Positions 23,606 to 31,950 of a stretch of 35,536 bases of DNA are shown here, in pieces; the first letter of the stretch is position 1, and every line of letters starts with the position of its first letter. Made by a program: the position numbers and the translations under genes. A model generated the notes under the pieces. The model did no database searches. It was not told the origin of the DNA and saw nothing but the letters and a program-made list of their open reading frames with translations. This DNA is from Desulfobacterales bacterium (GTDB lineage Bacteria > Desulfobacterota > UBA8473). The stretch is taken from positions 1-35,536 of the forward strand of contig JACQWO010000095.1 of NCBI GenBank assembly GCA_016209225.1, written 5' to 3'.

Positions 23606-24730
23606 ATGGTTAAGTTTATTCACACTGCCGACGTCCATTTAGGAAGAGAGTTTGATCAATTCGATGAAAGAGGTGAAGAGAGGAGAGAGGACATCCGTCT
23701 CACCTTTCGTCGGATAGCCGGTCTGGCTGTAGAAAAGGGTATTGACCTTTTTCTAATATCCGGCGATCTGTTTAATTCACCCAACCCCTCTAAGAAGGAT
23801 CTGGAATTTGTCTTCGAAACCTTCAGGATGTTACGCGATAACAATGTGGTTATTTTCATAACCCCTGGGAATCATGATTATTATATTCCAAATGGGATCT
23901 GGGATAGAGAATTTAATTCTCTTGGGGGAAACCTCCACATTTTCACCTCTCCCAAGTTTGAAACGATAGACCTCGAACATTTCAAAGTCTCAGTGGTTGG
24001 ATGTGCCTATAACAGGCATCAATCCAATTTCAGGTTGCTTGAGAAGCCTGAACTCAAGATCAGTCAGCAAAACTCTATCCTGCTTTTTCACGGTTCCTAT
24101 GAGTACCCGAATCAGGAGTACCAGGATCAGCCTTTTTCATTGGAAGAAATCAAAAGATTGCCATTCAACTATATAGCTTTGGGGCACTACCATCGGCACC
24201 TGGGGATTTTTTCAGAGGAGAGAAAGGCATGTTTCTATCCCGGTGCCCCGGAGGGGCTGAACCTGGATGAGCGGAATGCCGGGAAGCGGCATGTAATATT
24301 AGGGGAGATCTCTGACCACGGTGAAGTTAACATAACCATTGAAGAAGTTCAAAGGAAGATCATAGAGATATTAAGCATCGACTGTACCCGCTTCCAGGAA
24401 AAGGGTGCTCTGGAGATGAAAATCAGGGAACACGCTGGCGATAATAAGATTCTCAAACTGAACCTGACCGGCAAGCCGACGATGGATATATTAGAGACCA
24501 TCGACGAGTTACAGGAGAGATTTAGCGGATACTTCTACCTGCTGAAGATTAATAAAAACCGGTTAGATACCCCCATAGACATTCCCGTAGATCCAAGGTT
24601 CATAATCGGAAGGTTCTGTCGCAAATTAGAAGACCAGATAGACAGAACAGAGAATGAGGATGAAAAACAGCTTCTTAAGGTAGCCCTTAACCTTGGCATC
24701 AATGCCATCAGAGAGGCCGAAAAGAGATGA
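23606..24730 (+). CDS. SbcD/Mre11-like metallophosphoesterase (YhaO-like)
   Basis: 374-residue DNA repair nuclease subunit. The five metallophosphoesterase motifs are present: HTADVHLGREF, ISGDLFNSP, TPGNHDYY, LLFHGSYEYP and ALGHYHRHLG. The C-terminal third (about 260-374) is an adapter region. ATG at 23606 follows GGTAGG; the stop overlaps the ATG of the ATPase gene by 4 nt, so the two subunits are translationally coupled. By analogy with SbcCD and Mre11-Rad50 it should trim DNA ends or hairpins. Confidence 0.92.
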   Translation: MVKFIHTADVHLGREFDQFDERGEERREDIRLTFRRIAGLAVEKGIDLFLISGDLFNSPNPSKKDLEFVFETFRMLRDNNVVIFITPGNHDYYIPNGIWDREFNSLGGNLHIFTSPKFETIDLEHFKVSVVGCAYNRHQSNFRLLEKPELKISQQNSILLFHGSYEYPNQEYQDQPFSLEEIKRLPFNYIALGHYHRHLGIFSEERKACFYPGAPEGLNLDERNAGKRHVILGEISDHGEVNITIEEVQRKIIEILSIDCTRFQEKGALEMKIREHAGDNKILKLNLTGKPTMDILETIDELQERFSGYFYLLKINKNRLDTPIDIPVDPRFIIGRFCRKLEDQIDRTENEDEKQLLKVALNLGINAIREAEKR

Positions 24731-27255
24731 AGATCAGGTTCATCGAATTTGCAGGAATAAGGGTTTACTCTGATAACCAAAGAGTGGAATTTGGTGATAA
24801 TATTAATATCCTTGTTGGAAAAAACAGGGCTGGTAAATCAAGCCTTCAGGATGCCCTTGTGATTGGTCTCTTTGGCCTGGGTAAACAGAGTGAGCGATTA
24901 AACAGGTCTTCTGTGTGGTCATGGACCAATCCCGGTGAGTTCAGGACATTAATTCAATACCAGGTGAATAGTGAACTCTATCAGATTGAGAGAGACTTTA
25001 TAAAGAACAGGGTTTCTTTGGGAGAGCTTGTTGATAATGAGACATATATGGAGTTAACAAATGACCCAGAAAAGGTAAAGCAGTATGTATCCGATCACAC
25101 CGGGATGGAGAATTTGGGTCTGTTTACCTCTACCTGCTGTGTAAGACAGCAGGAGCTGTCTAAGGTAAGCGAGAATTTATCCGAGGTAGGGCATTTAATC
25201 CAGAGGGTGTTTACTGGTTCCATTAAGAGCAATGCAAAAGAGATAATAGATATCCTCAAGGCAAAAAGACTGGACATAAAGGCTTCAAAGACAACTGAAA
25301 TAAGGCATGCCAGGAAACGGGAGTATGACACGCTCGAAGAGGAGAGAGAGGCGGTTGTCTCTGCCCTCAAACATGCAAAAGACGGATTTAAAGAGCTATC
25401 CAGGCTGACAGACACTGTAAGCAAACTGGAAGAGGAGATTCCAGGAGAAAGAGAACAACTGGAAGAGGTCAGATATTTGCTGGTGAAACAAGAAAAGAAG
25501 GGTAATGTCCAGAAAGAGCTCCAAAAGTCTGCTGAAGATTTGGACAGGGTTTCAGGGCAAATACAAAGGATTAAAGTCATCGACGAAAGCCTTTACAGGA
25601 TTAGCAAGAGGATAGAGGCATTACAATCTATTGAAAGTTTTAAAGATACCATAAAGAATGAAGTACCTAATTGGATGGCTTCTAAGGAAACCTTCGAGGA
25701 TAAACTTATAAGATTGCAGAATAAGAAGAAAGAGACCGAAGAGGAGAGGCACAAGGTTCAGATAGAACTCGACAGATTGAATTCCCTTGAGAATTGCAGC
25801 AAATACATTGATCAGGATCTTCCAGGGTGGGAGTATCGTAGCTCAGAGATTAAAGAAGAAATCGAGAGTACTAATGCCGAAGTAACAAGGATGGAGTCAA
25901 CCTTGAAGCACGAATCTTCCAGAATTCCTTCATGGAGGAAGGTTGGCGGCGTACTGCTCTCTTTAGCAGGGATAGTTTCCTTGTTCAGCCTGCATGGACA
26001 TGTGAAATGGATTGGAGGGCTGCTTGTCTTGATAGGGGTTTCAATGTTCCTTTGGGCATTGTACCCTATATATAAAAATAAAAGACTACATTTAGCTAGA
26101 CTCCAGATATTGAGGGATGGTATCAAAAGGGACTATGCCCAGCTGAAAGAGCTGGAAGAGAGGATTACCGCCCTTATTCAGGATGCCCGGCAGAAGGACG
26201 TTGAGACCTTAAAGAAGGAATGGGAGAGATGTAAGGAACTAAAGAGGCTCAAGTCTGCTCTTGACTCAAATCTTGCTGATACCGAGGGAGAATTATTGGA
26301 GGCTAACAAGCAATACGAAAAGTATGAAGGGATGTTCAAGAATATCCTTGGCGACACCAATACGAATTCTATAGGTGAGATGAGAGAGAGATTGAATGAT
26401 TATGAAGGACTGATTGAAGAAAAGAAAAACAGAGAGGCTGAGAGGCAAGGAATTTTGGGGAAAGAGGGACTGAAGGAGTTAGAGGATAAACAGAGGATTT
26501 TGGATAGTAGAGTTCGTCAATACAACCTGGAATTGGCCGAATCTGGTTTGATTTCTTTCTGTCCTGCCACAGAGGAGATAGAAAGGTGGCGAGGGGTTCA
26601 GAAAGAACTGAAACCAAAACTCAAGGATGATGAACACGAGTTGATAAGGACGAAGGAGAGACTGGATACCCTAAAAGACACAATGCAAGACCCTGTAGGG
26701 CTCGAAGAAAGAAGGATTTATATCGAAGGCAGATTGAAGGAGCTTGATTTAATCTACAAAGCCTATGGAAAGGCTATAGCAACCTTTGAAGAAGCGGTAA
26801 AAGAGTTACAGGAGGAGTATCTGCCAGAGATGGAAAAGACAGCCAACCAATACTTTAAAGAGATTGTGCCTGAGGAGTTTGACAGTGTCCAGTTGATCAA
26901 ATCATGGCCAAAGATAATCCTTTCCTCAAAGGTTAATGACAGTATTCCGGTAGCCGGTCTCAGTCTTGGAACCATTGATCAGCTCTATCTCAGTCTGAGA
27001 ATCGCCTCTCTGGAACTGTTGGGTAAGGGTGTGACTCTCCCATTGATCATAGATGACTCCTTTGCCAACTACGATCCTCATTGCCAGGCAAAATCTTTAA
27101 GGATACTGGAGGAGTTAGCTGAGAGCAGACAGATAATATTCTTTAGCTGTCATCCGGAATACCTGGAATGGGGGAGAGAACTAAAGAAATCCAGGGGTTA
27201 CCCGGTAAAGCTTTTTAATTGGGATAACAGCCACAGGATTGTGGAGATAGATTGA
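24727..27255 (+). CDS. SbcC/Rad50-like ATPase with mid-coil membrane segments (YhaN-like)
   Basis: 842 residues. Walker A ILVGKNRAGKSS near residue 30; long coiled coils (about 170-400 and 455-740); ABC-type signature VAGLSLGTIDQLYLSLR near 745; Walker B LPLIIDDSFANYD near 772. Between the coils, at about 406-450, lie two hydrophobic helices (VLLSLAGIVSLFSLHG and GGLLVLIGVSMFLWAL) in place of a zinc hook. This matches the YhaN/AAA-27 group rather than classical SbcC. It pairs with the upstream nuclease. The membrane segments suggest that the complex is tethered at the membrane. Confidence 0.9.
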   Translation: MKIRFIEFAGIRVYSDNQRVEFGDNINILVGKNRAGKSSLQDALVIGLFGLGKQSERLNRSSVWSWTNPGEFRTLIQYQVNSELYQIERDFIKNRVSLGELVDNETYMELTNDPEKVKQYVSDHTGMENLGLFTSTCCVRQQELSKVSENLSEVGHLIQRVFTGSIKSNAKEIIDILKAKRLDIKASKTTEIRHARKREYDTLEEEREAVVSALKHAKDGFKELSRLTDTVSKLEEEIPGEREQLEEVRYLLVKQEKKGNVQKELQKSAEDLDRVSGQIQRIKVIDESLYRISKRIEALQSIESFKDTIKNEVPNWMASKETFEDKLIRLQNKKKETEEERHKVQIELDRLNSLENCSKYIDQDLPGWEYRSSEIKEEIESTNAEVTRMESTLKHESSRIPSWRKVGGVLLSLAGIVSLFSLHGHVKWIGGLLVLIGVSMFLWALYPIYKNKRLHLARLQILRDGIKRDYAQLKELEERITALIQDARQKDVETLKKEWERCKELKRLKSALDSNLADTEGELLEANKQYEKYEGMFKNILGDTNTNSIGEMRERLNDYEGLIEEKKNREAERQGILGKEGLKELEDKQRILDSRVRQYNLELAESGLISFCPATEEIERWRGVQKELKPKLKDDEHELIRTKERLDTLKDTMQDPVGLEERRIYIEGRLKELDLIYKAYGKAIATFEEAVKELQEEYLPEMEKTANQYFKEIVPEEFDSVQLIKSWPKIILSSKVNDSIPVAGLSLGTIDQLYLSLRIASLELLGKGVTLPLIIDDSFANYDPHCQAKSLRILEELAESRQIIFFSCHPEYLEWGRELKKSRGYPVKLFNWDNSHRIVEID

Positions 27256-27336
27256 AGGGGGAGCTTTGAAGGGTATTTAAAAAAATATTACTTATGTTTA
27301 TCCCAGATTAAATTTTTCATCTTAAAGAGGAGTTAA

Positions 27337-28482
27337 TTGGTAAAAAGGGTATTCATAACGCTGTTTTTGGCTGTTTTTTCCGCTATGGTGGGGATAGGGA
27401 TTATCATCCCCCTTTTGCCACTTTATGCCCAGAACTTAGGGGCTACCGGGATCTGGTTGGGCATAATCTTTTCCGGCTTTTCCATTTCTCGCTCTATATT
27501 CATGCCAATCATCGGCAGACTATCTGACAAAAAGGGCAGAAAGATATTTATATGCATCGGACTATTTGGATATACCTTAGTTTCAATGATCTATATCCAT
27601 GCGGATAAGGCTTATGAGCTTGCCGTCATTCGTTTTTTGCAGGGTTTATTTGCAGCCATGATTATCCCCATAGCCATGGCTTACATAGGTGAAATATCGC
27701 CGGTGAAGAAAGAAGGGACATTTATAGGGGCCTTTAGTGTTTCTCTGTTTGCCGGGTTTGGTGTGGGTCCTCTTATGGGTGGGGTTTTAAAGGATCATTT
27801 TGGCATGAATGCAGCCTTTTATGCTATGGGAGGACTAAGCTTAATAGCTTTTGCATTGGTTCTGTTATTTCTCCCCGAACTCCATCTGTATAAGAAACAG
27901 TGGGGAAACCCCAGGGCTTCTTACAGGATGATGTTGGATAACAAAATAATAAAGGGGATAACAGCCTTCAGACTGACCAACTCTGTGGGAAGGGGAATGG
28001 TTGCGACCTTTCTCCCTATCTTTGCTCACCAATACCTTAGATTGAGCGGTTCGGAGATAGGGCTTTTGATCTCCGCAAATATATTACTGACCTCCTTTCT
28101 GCAGGCGCCCTTCGGAAGGTTGGCAGACAAGGTCAGCCGAAATAAGCTGGTTGTTGTTGGGGGGGGTATGGCTTCCCTGGCAATATCACTGATACCTTAC
28201 ACATCTGATTTCGCCCATCTATTGGTTTTAAACATGGCAATGGGCATTGCCGGAGCCGTCTCTCTACCGGCAGCAACTGCCTTAGCAGTAGAAGAGGGAA
28301 GAAATATGGGTATGGGGGCTGTAATGGGAGCATTCGACATGGCTATGAGTTTGGGATTGGCCGGCGGTCCGCTGCTTGGGGGGCTCCTTATGGATTTTAT
28401 GGGAATAGATTACATCTTCCTTTTTGGAGGGTTCGCCGGATTTGTAGCCACAGGGCTTTTCGTGTGGTTCGTGAAATTCTAA
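27337..28482 (+). CDS. MFS transporter
   Basis: 381 residues with twelve predicted hydrophobic helices. Motif A between helices 2 and 3 reads GRLSDKKGRKIFI, repeated in degenerate form in the second half as GRLADKVSRNKLV. PLLPLYAQNLGATG near the N-terminus and GIGPLLGG-like GGPLLGGLLMDFMG near the C-terminus are typical of drug:proton antiporters of the tetracycline/multidrug class. The start is TTG at 27337 with AGAGGAG upstream. The substrate is not known. Confidence 0.9.
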   Translation: MVKRVFITLFLAVFSAMVGIGIIIPLLPLYAQNLGATGIWLGIIFSGFSISRSIFMPIIGRLSDKKGRKIFICIGLFGYTLVSMIYIHADKAYELAVIRFLQGLFAAMIIPIAMAYIGEISPVKKEGTFIGAFSVSLFAGFGVGPLMGGVLKDHFGMNAAFYAMGGLSLIAFALVLLFLPELHLYKKQWGNPRASYRMMLDNKIIKGITAFRLTNSVGRGMVATFLPIFAHQYLRLSGSEIGLLISANILLTSFLQAPFGRLADKVSRNKLVVVGGGMASLAISLIPYTSDFAHLLVLNMAMGIAGAVSLPAATALAVEEGRNMGMGAVMGAFDMAMSLGLAGGPLLGGLLMDFMGIDYIFLFGGFAGFVATGLFVWFVKF

Positions 28483-28486
28483 ATCG

Positions 28487-28516
28487 GGCTTGATTTTGGC
28501 CATAAAAGCCTGTTTT
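28487..28516 (+). terminator. Weak intrinsic terminator candidate after the MFS gene
   Basis: A short GGCTT/AAGCC stem (28487-28491 and 28505-28509) with a long loop is followed by TGTTTTT. The stem is only five pairs, so this is a tentative call. Confidence 0.3.
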
Positions 28517-28703
28517 TCATAATTACAACTGTTCATTAGATCCATCCGCAAATTCCCGCCACATTACTTCGCAACCGTTATTCCATCAGATATCGGAGAT
28601 GGCTAAGAATCTTCTTACTCTTATAATGGTAGATATTTCGATAGGAATATTTTTCATCTACTTCTATGATGATCCATTAGATAATACTATATGACAATTT
28701 ATA

Positions 28704-28730
28704 TTGACAAATAATATCATATGATATAAT
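28704..28730 (+). promoter_or_regulatory. Promoter with an internal palindrome upstream of the Panacea antitoxin
   Basis: TTGACA at 28704-28709 and TATAAT at 28725-28730 with a 15-bp spacer. A perfect 14-bp palindrome ATATCATATGATAT (28714-28727) covers the spacer and most of the -10. This placement suits a repressor operator, and the downstream gene encodes a helix-turn-helix protein. The remainder of the 374-bp gap 28483-28856 shows no gene. Confidence 0.55.
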
Positions 28731-28856
28731 GTAGCCTCACGCTTGATGCGGTTATGGAATGGTTGATCAGGATGGTATGAATAAACCTGTATGTATTTCC
28801 TTTCACCTCTTCGAAAGAGAAGCAAGATATCTATTTAAAAAGAGAGGAGAGTCCAA

Positions 28857-29855
28857 ATGAAAGAAATATGTCCAATTTGTGATAAAAAATCACGGGCAAA
28901 GCTAATAAAGAAAAAAGAAGCAATGAATGTTCGGGGTGAGCGCATTAATGTAGAGTATGAAGTTTTTAAATGTTATGCATGTGGTGAAGAGTACATAGAT
29001 ACCGAAACTGAGTATGAGCCATTTGTGTATGCTTACGCCATTTATCGAAAAAAGCACAATATGTTGCACCCCCAGGAGATTAAGGAAATTAGAAGAAAGT
29101 ATGGGCTTACGCAAAGCGAACTCGGCGGTCTTCTTGGATGGGGCGGAGCGACGTTAAGCAGATATGAAAATGGCGCGCTTCAAGACAAGGCCCACGATAA
29201 TCAACTGAAGCTTTTGAGAGAGCCTCGTAATATGCTCAAGATGATCACTGAAAATTTAGATGCCTTGAGGGAGCAACGGAGGAATCAATTACTGACAAAC
29301 ATTAAAAAGTTGGCGAAGGACGAGTATCCCATTAAGCGATTCTTAAAAGAATGGGGTACAGAACGTGAGATATCTGTGTATTCGGGCTACAAATCTTTTG
29401 ATCTGGATAAGCTGATTAACTGCATACTTTACTTCTGTAAAGACGGTTTGCTGAAAACTGTCATAAACAAATACCTTTTCTACGCCGATTTTCAGCACTT
29501 CAAAGAATACCAGACCAGCATAACCGGTGCCCGATATGTTCATCTGACTTATGGCCCTGTTCCTATGAACTATGACATTTATCTTGCTACTTTGGTCAAT
29601 GAGAGGGAAATCGACGTCAATGAAGTTTTTTATGAAGGCAAGGACTTTGTTGGTGAGGAATATAAAGCAATAGAAGCGCCCATTTTGACGCTTTTTTCCG
29701 ATAGTGAGCTGAAAATACTGGCTACTGTAAAAGAGCATTTCAAGGGATACTCGGCTAAAGCCATTAGTGATTTTTCGCATGAGGAGAAGGGATATCAAGA
29801 AACTACGAAAGGACAACCAATATCCTATGAATATGCTGAGACATTAAGAATGTAA
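28857..29855 (+). CDS. Zinc-finger/HTH/Panacea-domain antitoxin-like protein
   Basis: 332 residues in three parts. An MqsA-type zinc finger (Cys5, Cys8, Cys39, Cys42); an XRE-type helix-turn-helix (about 72-125, with RRKYGLTQSELGGLLGWG and SRYENG); and a C-terminal Panacea/SocA-like DUF4065 domain (about 175-325, with NKYLFYADFQHFK and YGPVPMNYD). Panacea domains are widespread antitoxin modules that neutralise diverse toxins. GAGAGG precedes the ATG. A toxin partner would be expected next to it, but downstream lies a transposase remnant and upstream an empty gap, so it appears orphaned. Confidence 0.85.
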   Translation: MKEICPICDKKSRAKLIKKKEAMNVRGERINVEYEVFKCYACGEEYIDTETEYEPFVYAYAIYRKKHNMLHPQEIKEIRRKYGLTQSELGGLLGWGGATLSRYENGALQDKAHDNQLKLLREPRNMLKMITENLDALREQRRNQLLTNIKKLAKDEYPIKRFLKEWGTEREISVYSGYKSFDLDKLINCILYFCKDGLLKTVINKYLFYADFQHFKEYQTSITGARYVHLTYGPVPMNYDIYLATLVNEREIDVNEVFYEGKDFVGEEYKAIEAPILTLFSDSELKILATVKEHFKGYSAKAISDFSHEEKGYQETTKGQPISYEYAETLRM

Positions 29856-29864
29856 ACTTAGTGC

Positions 29865-29980
29865 TTATCCGTAAATAATATAACCATCGTTAATTTTTCT
29901 CCAGCATATGATGGAAAAGGCGAGATGGATTAATGCTTCGTAACTGTTGGCTTTCTTTTCATATCGTCTTGAGAGCGCAA
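29865..29980 (-). pseudogene. IS5-type transposase C-terminal remnant
   Basis: Reading the minus strand gives ALSRRYEKKANSYEALIHLA followed by FSIICWRKIND and a stop at 29865-29867. This is the characteristic C-terminal end of IS5-group DDE transposases. Only about 38 residues remain, with no catalytic core. The HEPN fragment on the other strand begins right at its edge, which suggests the insertion truncated that gene. Confidence 0.7.
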
Positions 29981-30297
29981 AGGAGAAACTCAAATCTGCC
30001 ATAGCACTTTTAAAAGATGGTGATTAAGGATTCTGTAATCAGGTCATATTATGCCATCTTTACCGCTGCAAGAGCGCTCCTTGCAACAAAAGGGCTGGAT
30101 AGTTCAAAATATTCTGGAGTAGTTGCCCTTTTTAATCAGCATTTTGTTAAAACTAAAATTGTATCTAAAGAGGCAAGCAAGTTAATAGGAAAGGCAAAAC
30201 TTTACAGGGAACAAGCTGATTATGGGGATTTCTTTGTTGTTTCCAGAGAAGAAGCAAAAACTCAAATCCAATCTGCAAAAAGATTTATTGCAGAGGT
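29976..30297 (+). pseudogene. HEPN-domain gene, truncated and frameshifted
   Basis: Upstream of 30017 the frame encodes AKEKLKSAIALLKDGD and then hits TAA; after a two-base loss the sequence continues in another frame as KDSVIRSYYAIFTAARALLA, DSSKYSGVVALFNQHFVKT and YGDFFVVSREEAKTQIQSAKRFI. Together this is a HEPN domain of the kind paired with small nucleotidyltransferases. The N-terminus is cut by the IS5-type remnant and the C-terminus runs directly into a caspase fragment. An open frame from ATG 30017 to 30460 could still make a 147-residue hybrid. Confidence 0.75.
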
Positions 30298-30645
30298 TGT
30301 CCTTGTCCTTGATTCCTGTTTTTCAGGTGCAGGAGGAAAGAGCGTTCTTGCAAAAGGGGCAATACCATTGGTTATGATGACAACAAGCACAGTTCTTCCT
30401 TCCAACATAGCCGTCCTTTCAGCAACGCAAGGCTCACAGATAAGCACATCATCTCCCTAAAAAGGGCACGGCGTATTCGCTATTTCCTCAAGGCATTGAA
30501 ATAAGGCAAAAAGACCATTACAGAGATTTATGATTATATAAAGCCACTGGTAGAAGATGAGGCAAAGGCAATCAATGTCCAGCAAAGTCCGAGCATAAAC
30601 CCTGAACCAGAAAAGTTGAAGGGAAGGTTTGGGTTGAGGAAATGA
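30288..30645 (+). pseudogene. Caspase-like (peptidase C14) gene fragment, copy A
   Basis: The sequence encodes VLVLDSCFSGAGGKSVLAKG and IAVLSATQGSQISTSSP, then TAA, a frameshift and a second stop, and finally EIYDYIKPLVEDEAKAINVQ and KGRFGLRK. It matches the last part of the intact caspase gene at 32134-33591, including the catalytic Cys, but lacks everything before it. By eye about 36 of 146 bases differ in the body, but only 4 of 75 in the tail, so it is an older paralogue with a well-preserved 3' end. The join to the HEPN sequence is at TTGCAGAGGT, shared in similar form by the intact caspase gene. Confidence 0.8.
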
Positions 30646-30648
30646 ATT
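30591..30648 (+). repeat. 58-bp caspase-tail direct repeat, copy A
   Basis: Begins GAGCATAAAC and ends TTGAGGAAATGAATT. It is identical to 31398-31455 except for one base, and similar (about 7 differences) to the end of the intact caspase gene near 33538-33595. Together with copy B it flanks the RHH-PIN gene pair. Confidence 0.85.
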
Positions 30649-30741
30649 GCAGCAACCCATATATATTCTTGACATAAACAAGTGTTGCTGCAATAATAGA
30701 ATCATAATGAATCACTTTTAGGGTCAAGGGGGGTGATGCAC

Positions 30742-31014
30742 GTGAAACAGATTACGCTGAGGAGTATACCTGATGAGATTGAAGTGATGGTTAAAAAGGA
30801 AGCAAAAGCAAAAGGTTTAAGTCTTAATAAGGCTTTCATTGCCCTACTGGAAAAGGCAACAGGTGTAAAAACAAAGGACAGAAAGAAGAAAGCGCTGTAT
30901 CATGATCTGGACAATCTGTCTGGTGTATGGTCGAAAAATGAGGCTGCGGCATTCGATAACAACCTTCAGTTACAGCGAAAAGTGGATGAGGAATTATGGA
31001 AAAAAACAAGATAA
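30742..31014 (+). CDS. FitA-like ribbon-helix-helix antitoxin
   Basis: 90 residues. MKQITLRSIPDEIEVMVKKE and KGLSLNKAFIALLEKATG form the ribbon-helix-helix typical of FitA/VapB antitoxins; the C-terminal half (HDLDNLSGVWSKNEAAAFDN) is the toxin-binding tail. I chose GTG at 30742 because AAGGGGGG lies eight bases upstream; GTG 30733 and ATG 30736 are in frame but too close to that site. The gene overlaps the PIN toxin by 19 nt. Confidence 0.82.
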   Translation: MKQITLRSIPDEIEVMVKKEAKAKGLSLNKAFIALLEKATGVKTKDRKKKALYHDLDNLSGVWSKNEAAAFDNNLQLQRKVDEELWKKTR

Positions 31015-31412
31015 TACTGGATACATCTGCTTATTCTTCCTACCTGACAGGAAACTCTGAGATTAAGTTATCAATTCAGCAGGCTGACGAGATATTTCTA
31101 AATCCTGTGATACTTGGTGAACTATTAGCCGGCTTCATAATGGGGAAAAGCCAAAAGAAAAACAGGGCGATTCTTGAGGAATTTCTTTCCTCTCCAAGGG
31201 TTAAGGTTGTGGCTATTGATGAAGAGACATCAGAAAGATATGCTGTGATTGTTAATCATCTCAGGAAAGAAGGCACCCCGATACCTACCAATGATTTATG
31301 GATTTCTGCTTCTGCCATGCAACATGGGTTAAAAGTTGTAACTACCGACAGCCACTACCTGAAGGTATCCCAGATAATAACCGAGTATTATCAGGCGGAG
31401 CATAAATCCTGA
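30996..31412 (+). CDS. PIN-domain toxin (FitB/VapC-like)
   Basis: 138-residue PIN RNase toxin. All acidic positions are kept: Asp9 in IILDTSAYS, Glu in NPVILGELLAGF, Asp in TNDLWISASA and Asp in VVTTDSHYLK. It would cleave RNA when freed from its antitoxin. Its last codons (EHKS and the TGA) come from the second 58-bp caspase-tail repeat, in a different frame from the caspase, so the gene end was set by that junction. Together with the antitoxin it forms a unit bounded by the two repeats. Confidence 0.86.
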   Translation: MEKNKIILDTSAYSSYLTGNSEIKLSIQQADEIFLNPVILGELLAGFIMGKSQKKNRAILEEFLSSPRVKVVAIDEETSERYAVIVNHLRKEGTPIPTNDLWISASAMQHGLKVVTTDSHYLKVSQIITEYYQAEHKS

Positions 31413-31455
31413 ACCAGAAAAGTTGAAGGGAAGGTTTGGGTTGAGGAAATGAATT
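31398..31455 (+). repeat. 58-bp caspase-tail direct repeat, copy B
   Basis: Copy B of the repeat described at 30591-30648, 807 bp downstream of copy A. No other caspase sequence precedes it; it abuts the PIN toxin directly and its final ATG opens the nucleotidyltransferase frame. Confidence 0.85.
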
Positions 31456-31950
31456 CCATGCTTGATTATTTTTCCGTATTTAAGAAGTTAAATGAAAAAG
31501 GGATTAGATATATTGTTGTCGGTGGCATAGCAGTCAATCTTTATGGTATCCCCAAGATGACATACGATATAGACCTTATACTTGACCTTGAAGACAAAAA
31601 CTTAGAAAAATTTCTAAAATTGTTGAAAGGATGGGGGTTCAAACCAAAGGTGCCTGTGGACATCATGGAATTTGCAGAAAAGGATAAGAGGAAAGACTGG
31701 ATAAAAAACAAGAATATGAAGGCATTTAATCGTAAACCCGGAATGGGCTATTTCAGAGATAGACATTGTGATTGATTCACCTGTAGATTATGATAAGGCA
31801 CATAAAAGAATCAATGAGATTAAACTTCATGGTGTTACAATCCCTGTAGTCTCGATTGACGATCTCATAAAGATGAAGGAAAGGACAGGGAGACAGCAGG
31901 ATAAGGCAGATATAAGATATTTAAAGGAATTGAAGGATGAGAAAAAGTAA
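31449..31950 (+). pseudogene. DUF6036/AbiEii-like nucleotidyltransferase, frameshifted
   Basis: The first frame encodes YFSVFKKLNEKGIRYIVVGG, IAVNLYGIPKMTYDIDLILD and FLKLLKGWGFKPKVP, the nucleotidyltransferase core with GG and the D-x-D of YDIDLIL. Near 31733-31740 one extra base (or two missing) shifts the frame; the sequence then continues as NPEWAISEIDIVIDSPVDYD and IPVVSIDDLIKMKERTGRQQ to a stop at 31950. The rest of the family length is present, so the damage is recent or a sequencing error. ATG 31449 lies in the repeat; ATG 31458 is better spaced from GAGG. Confidence 0.78.
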
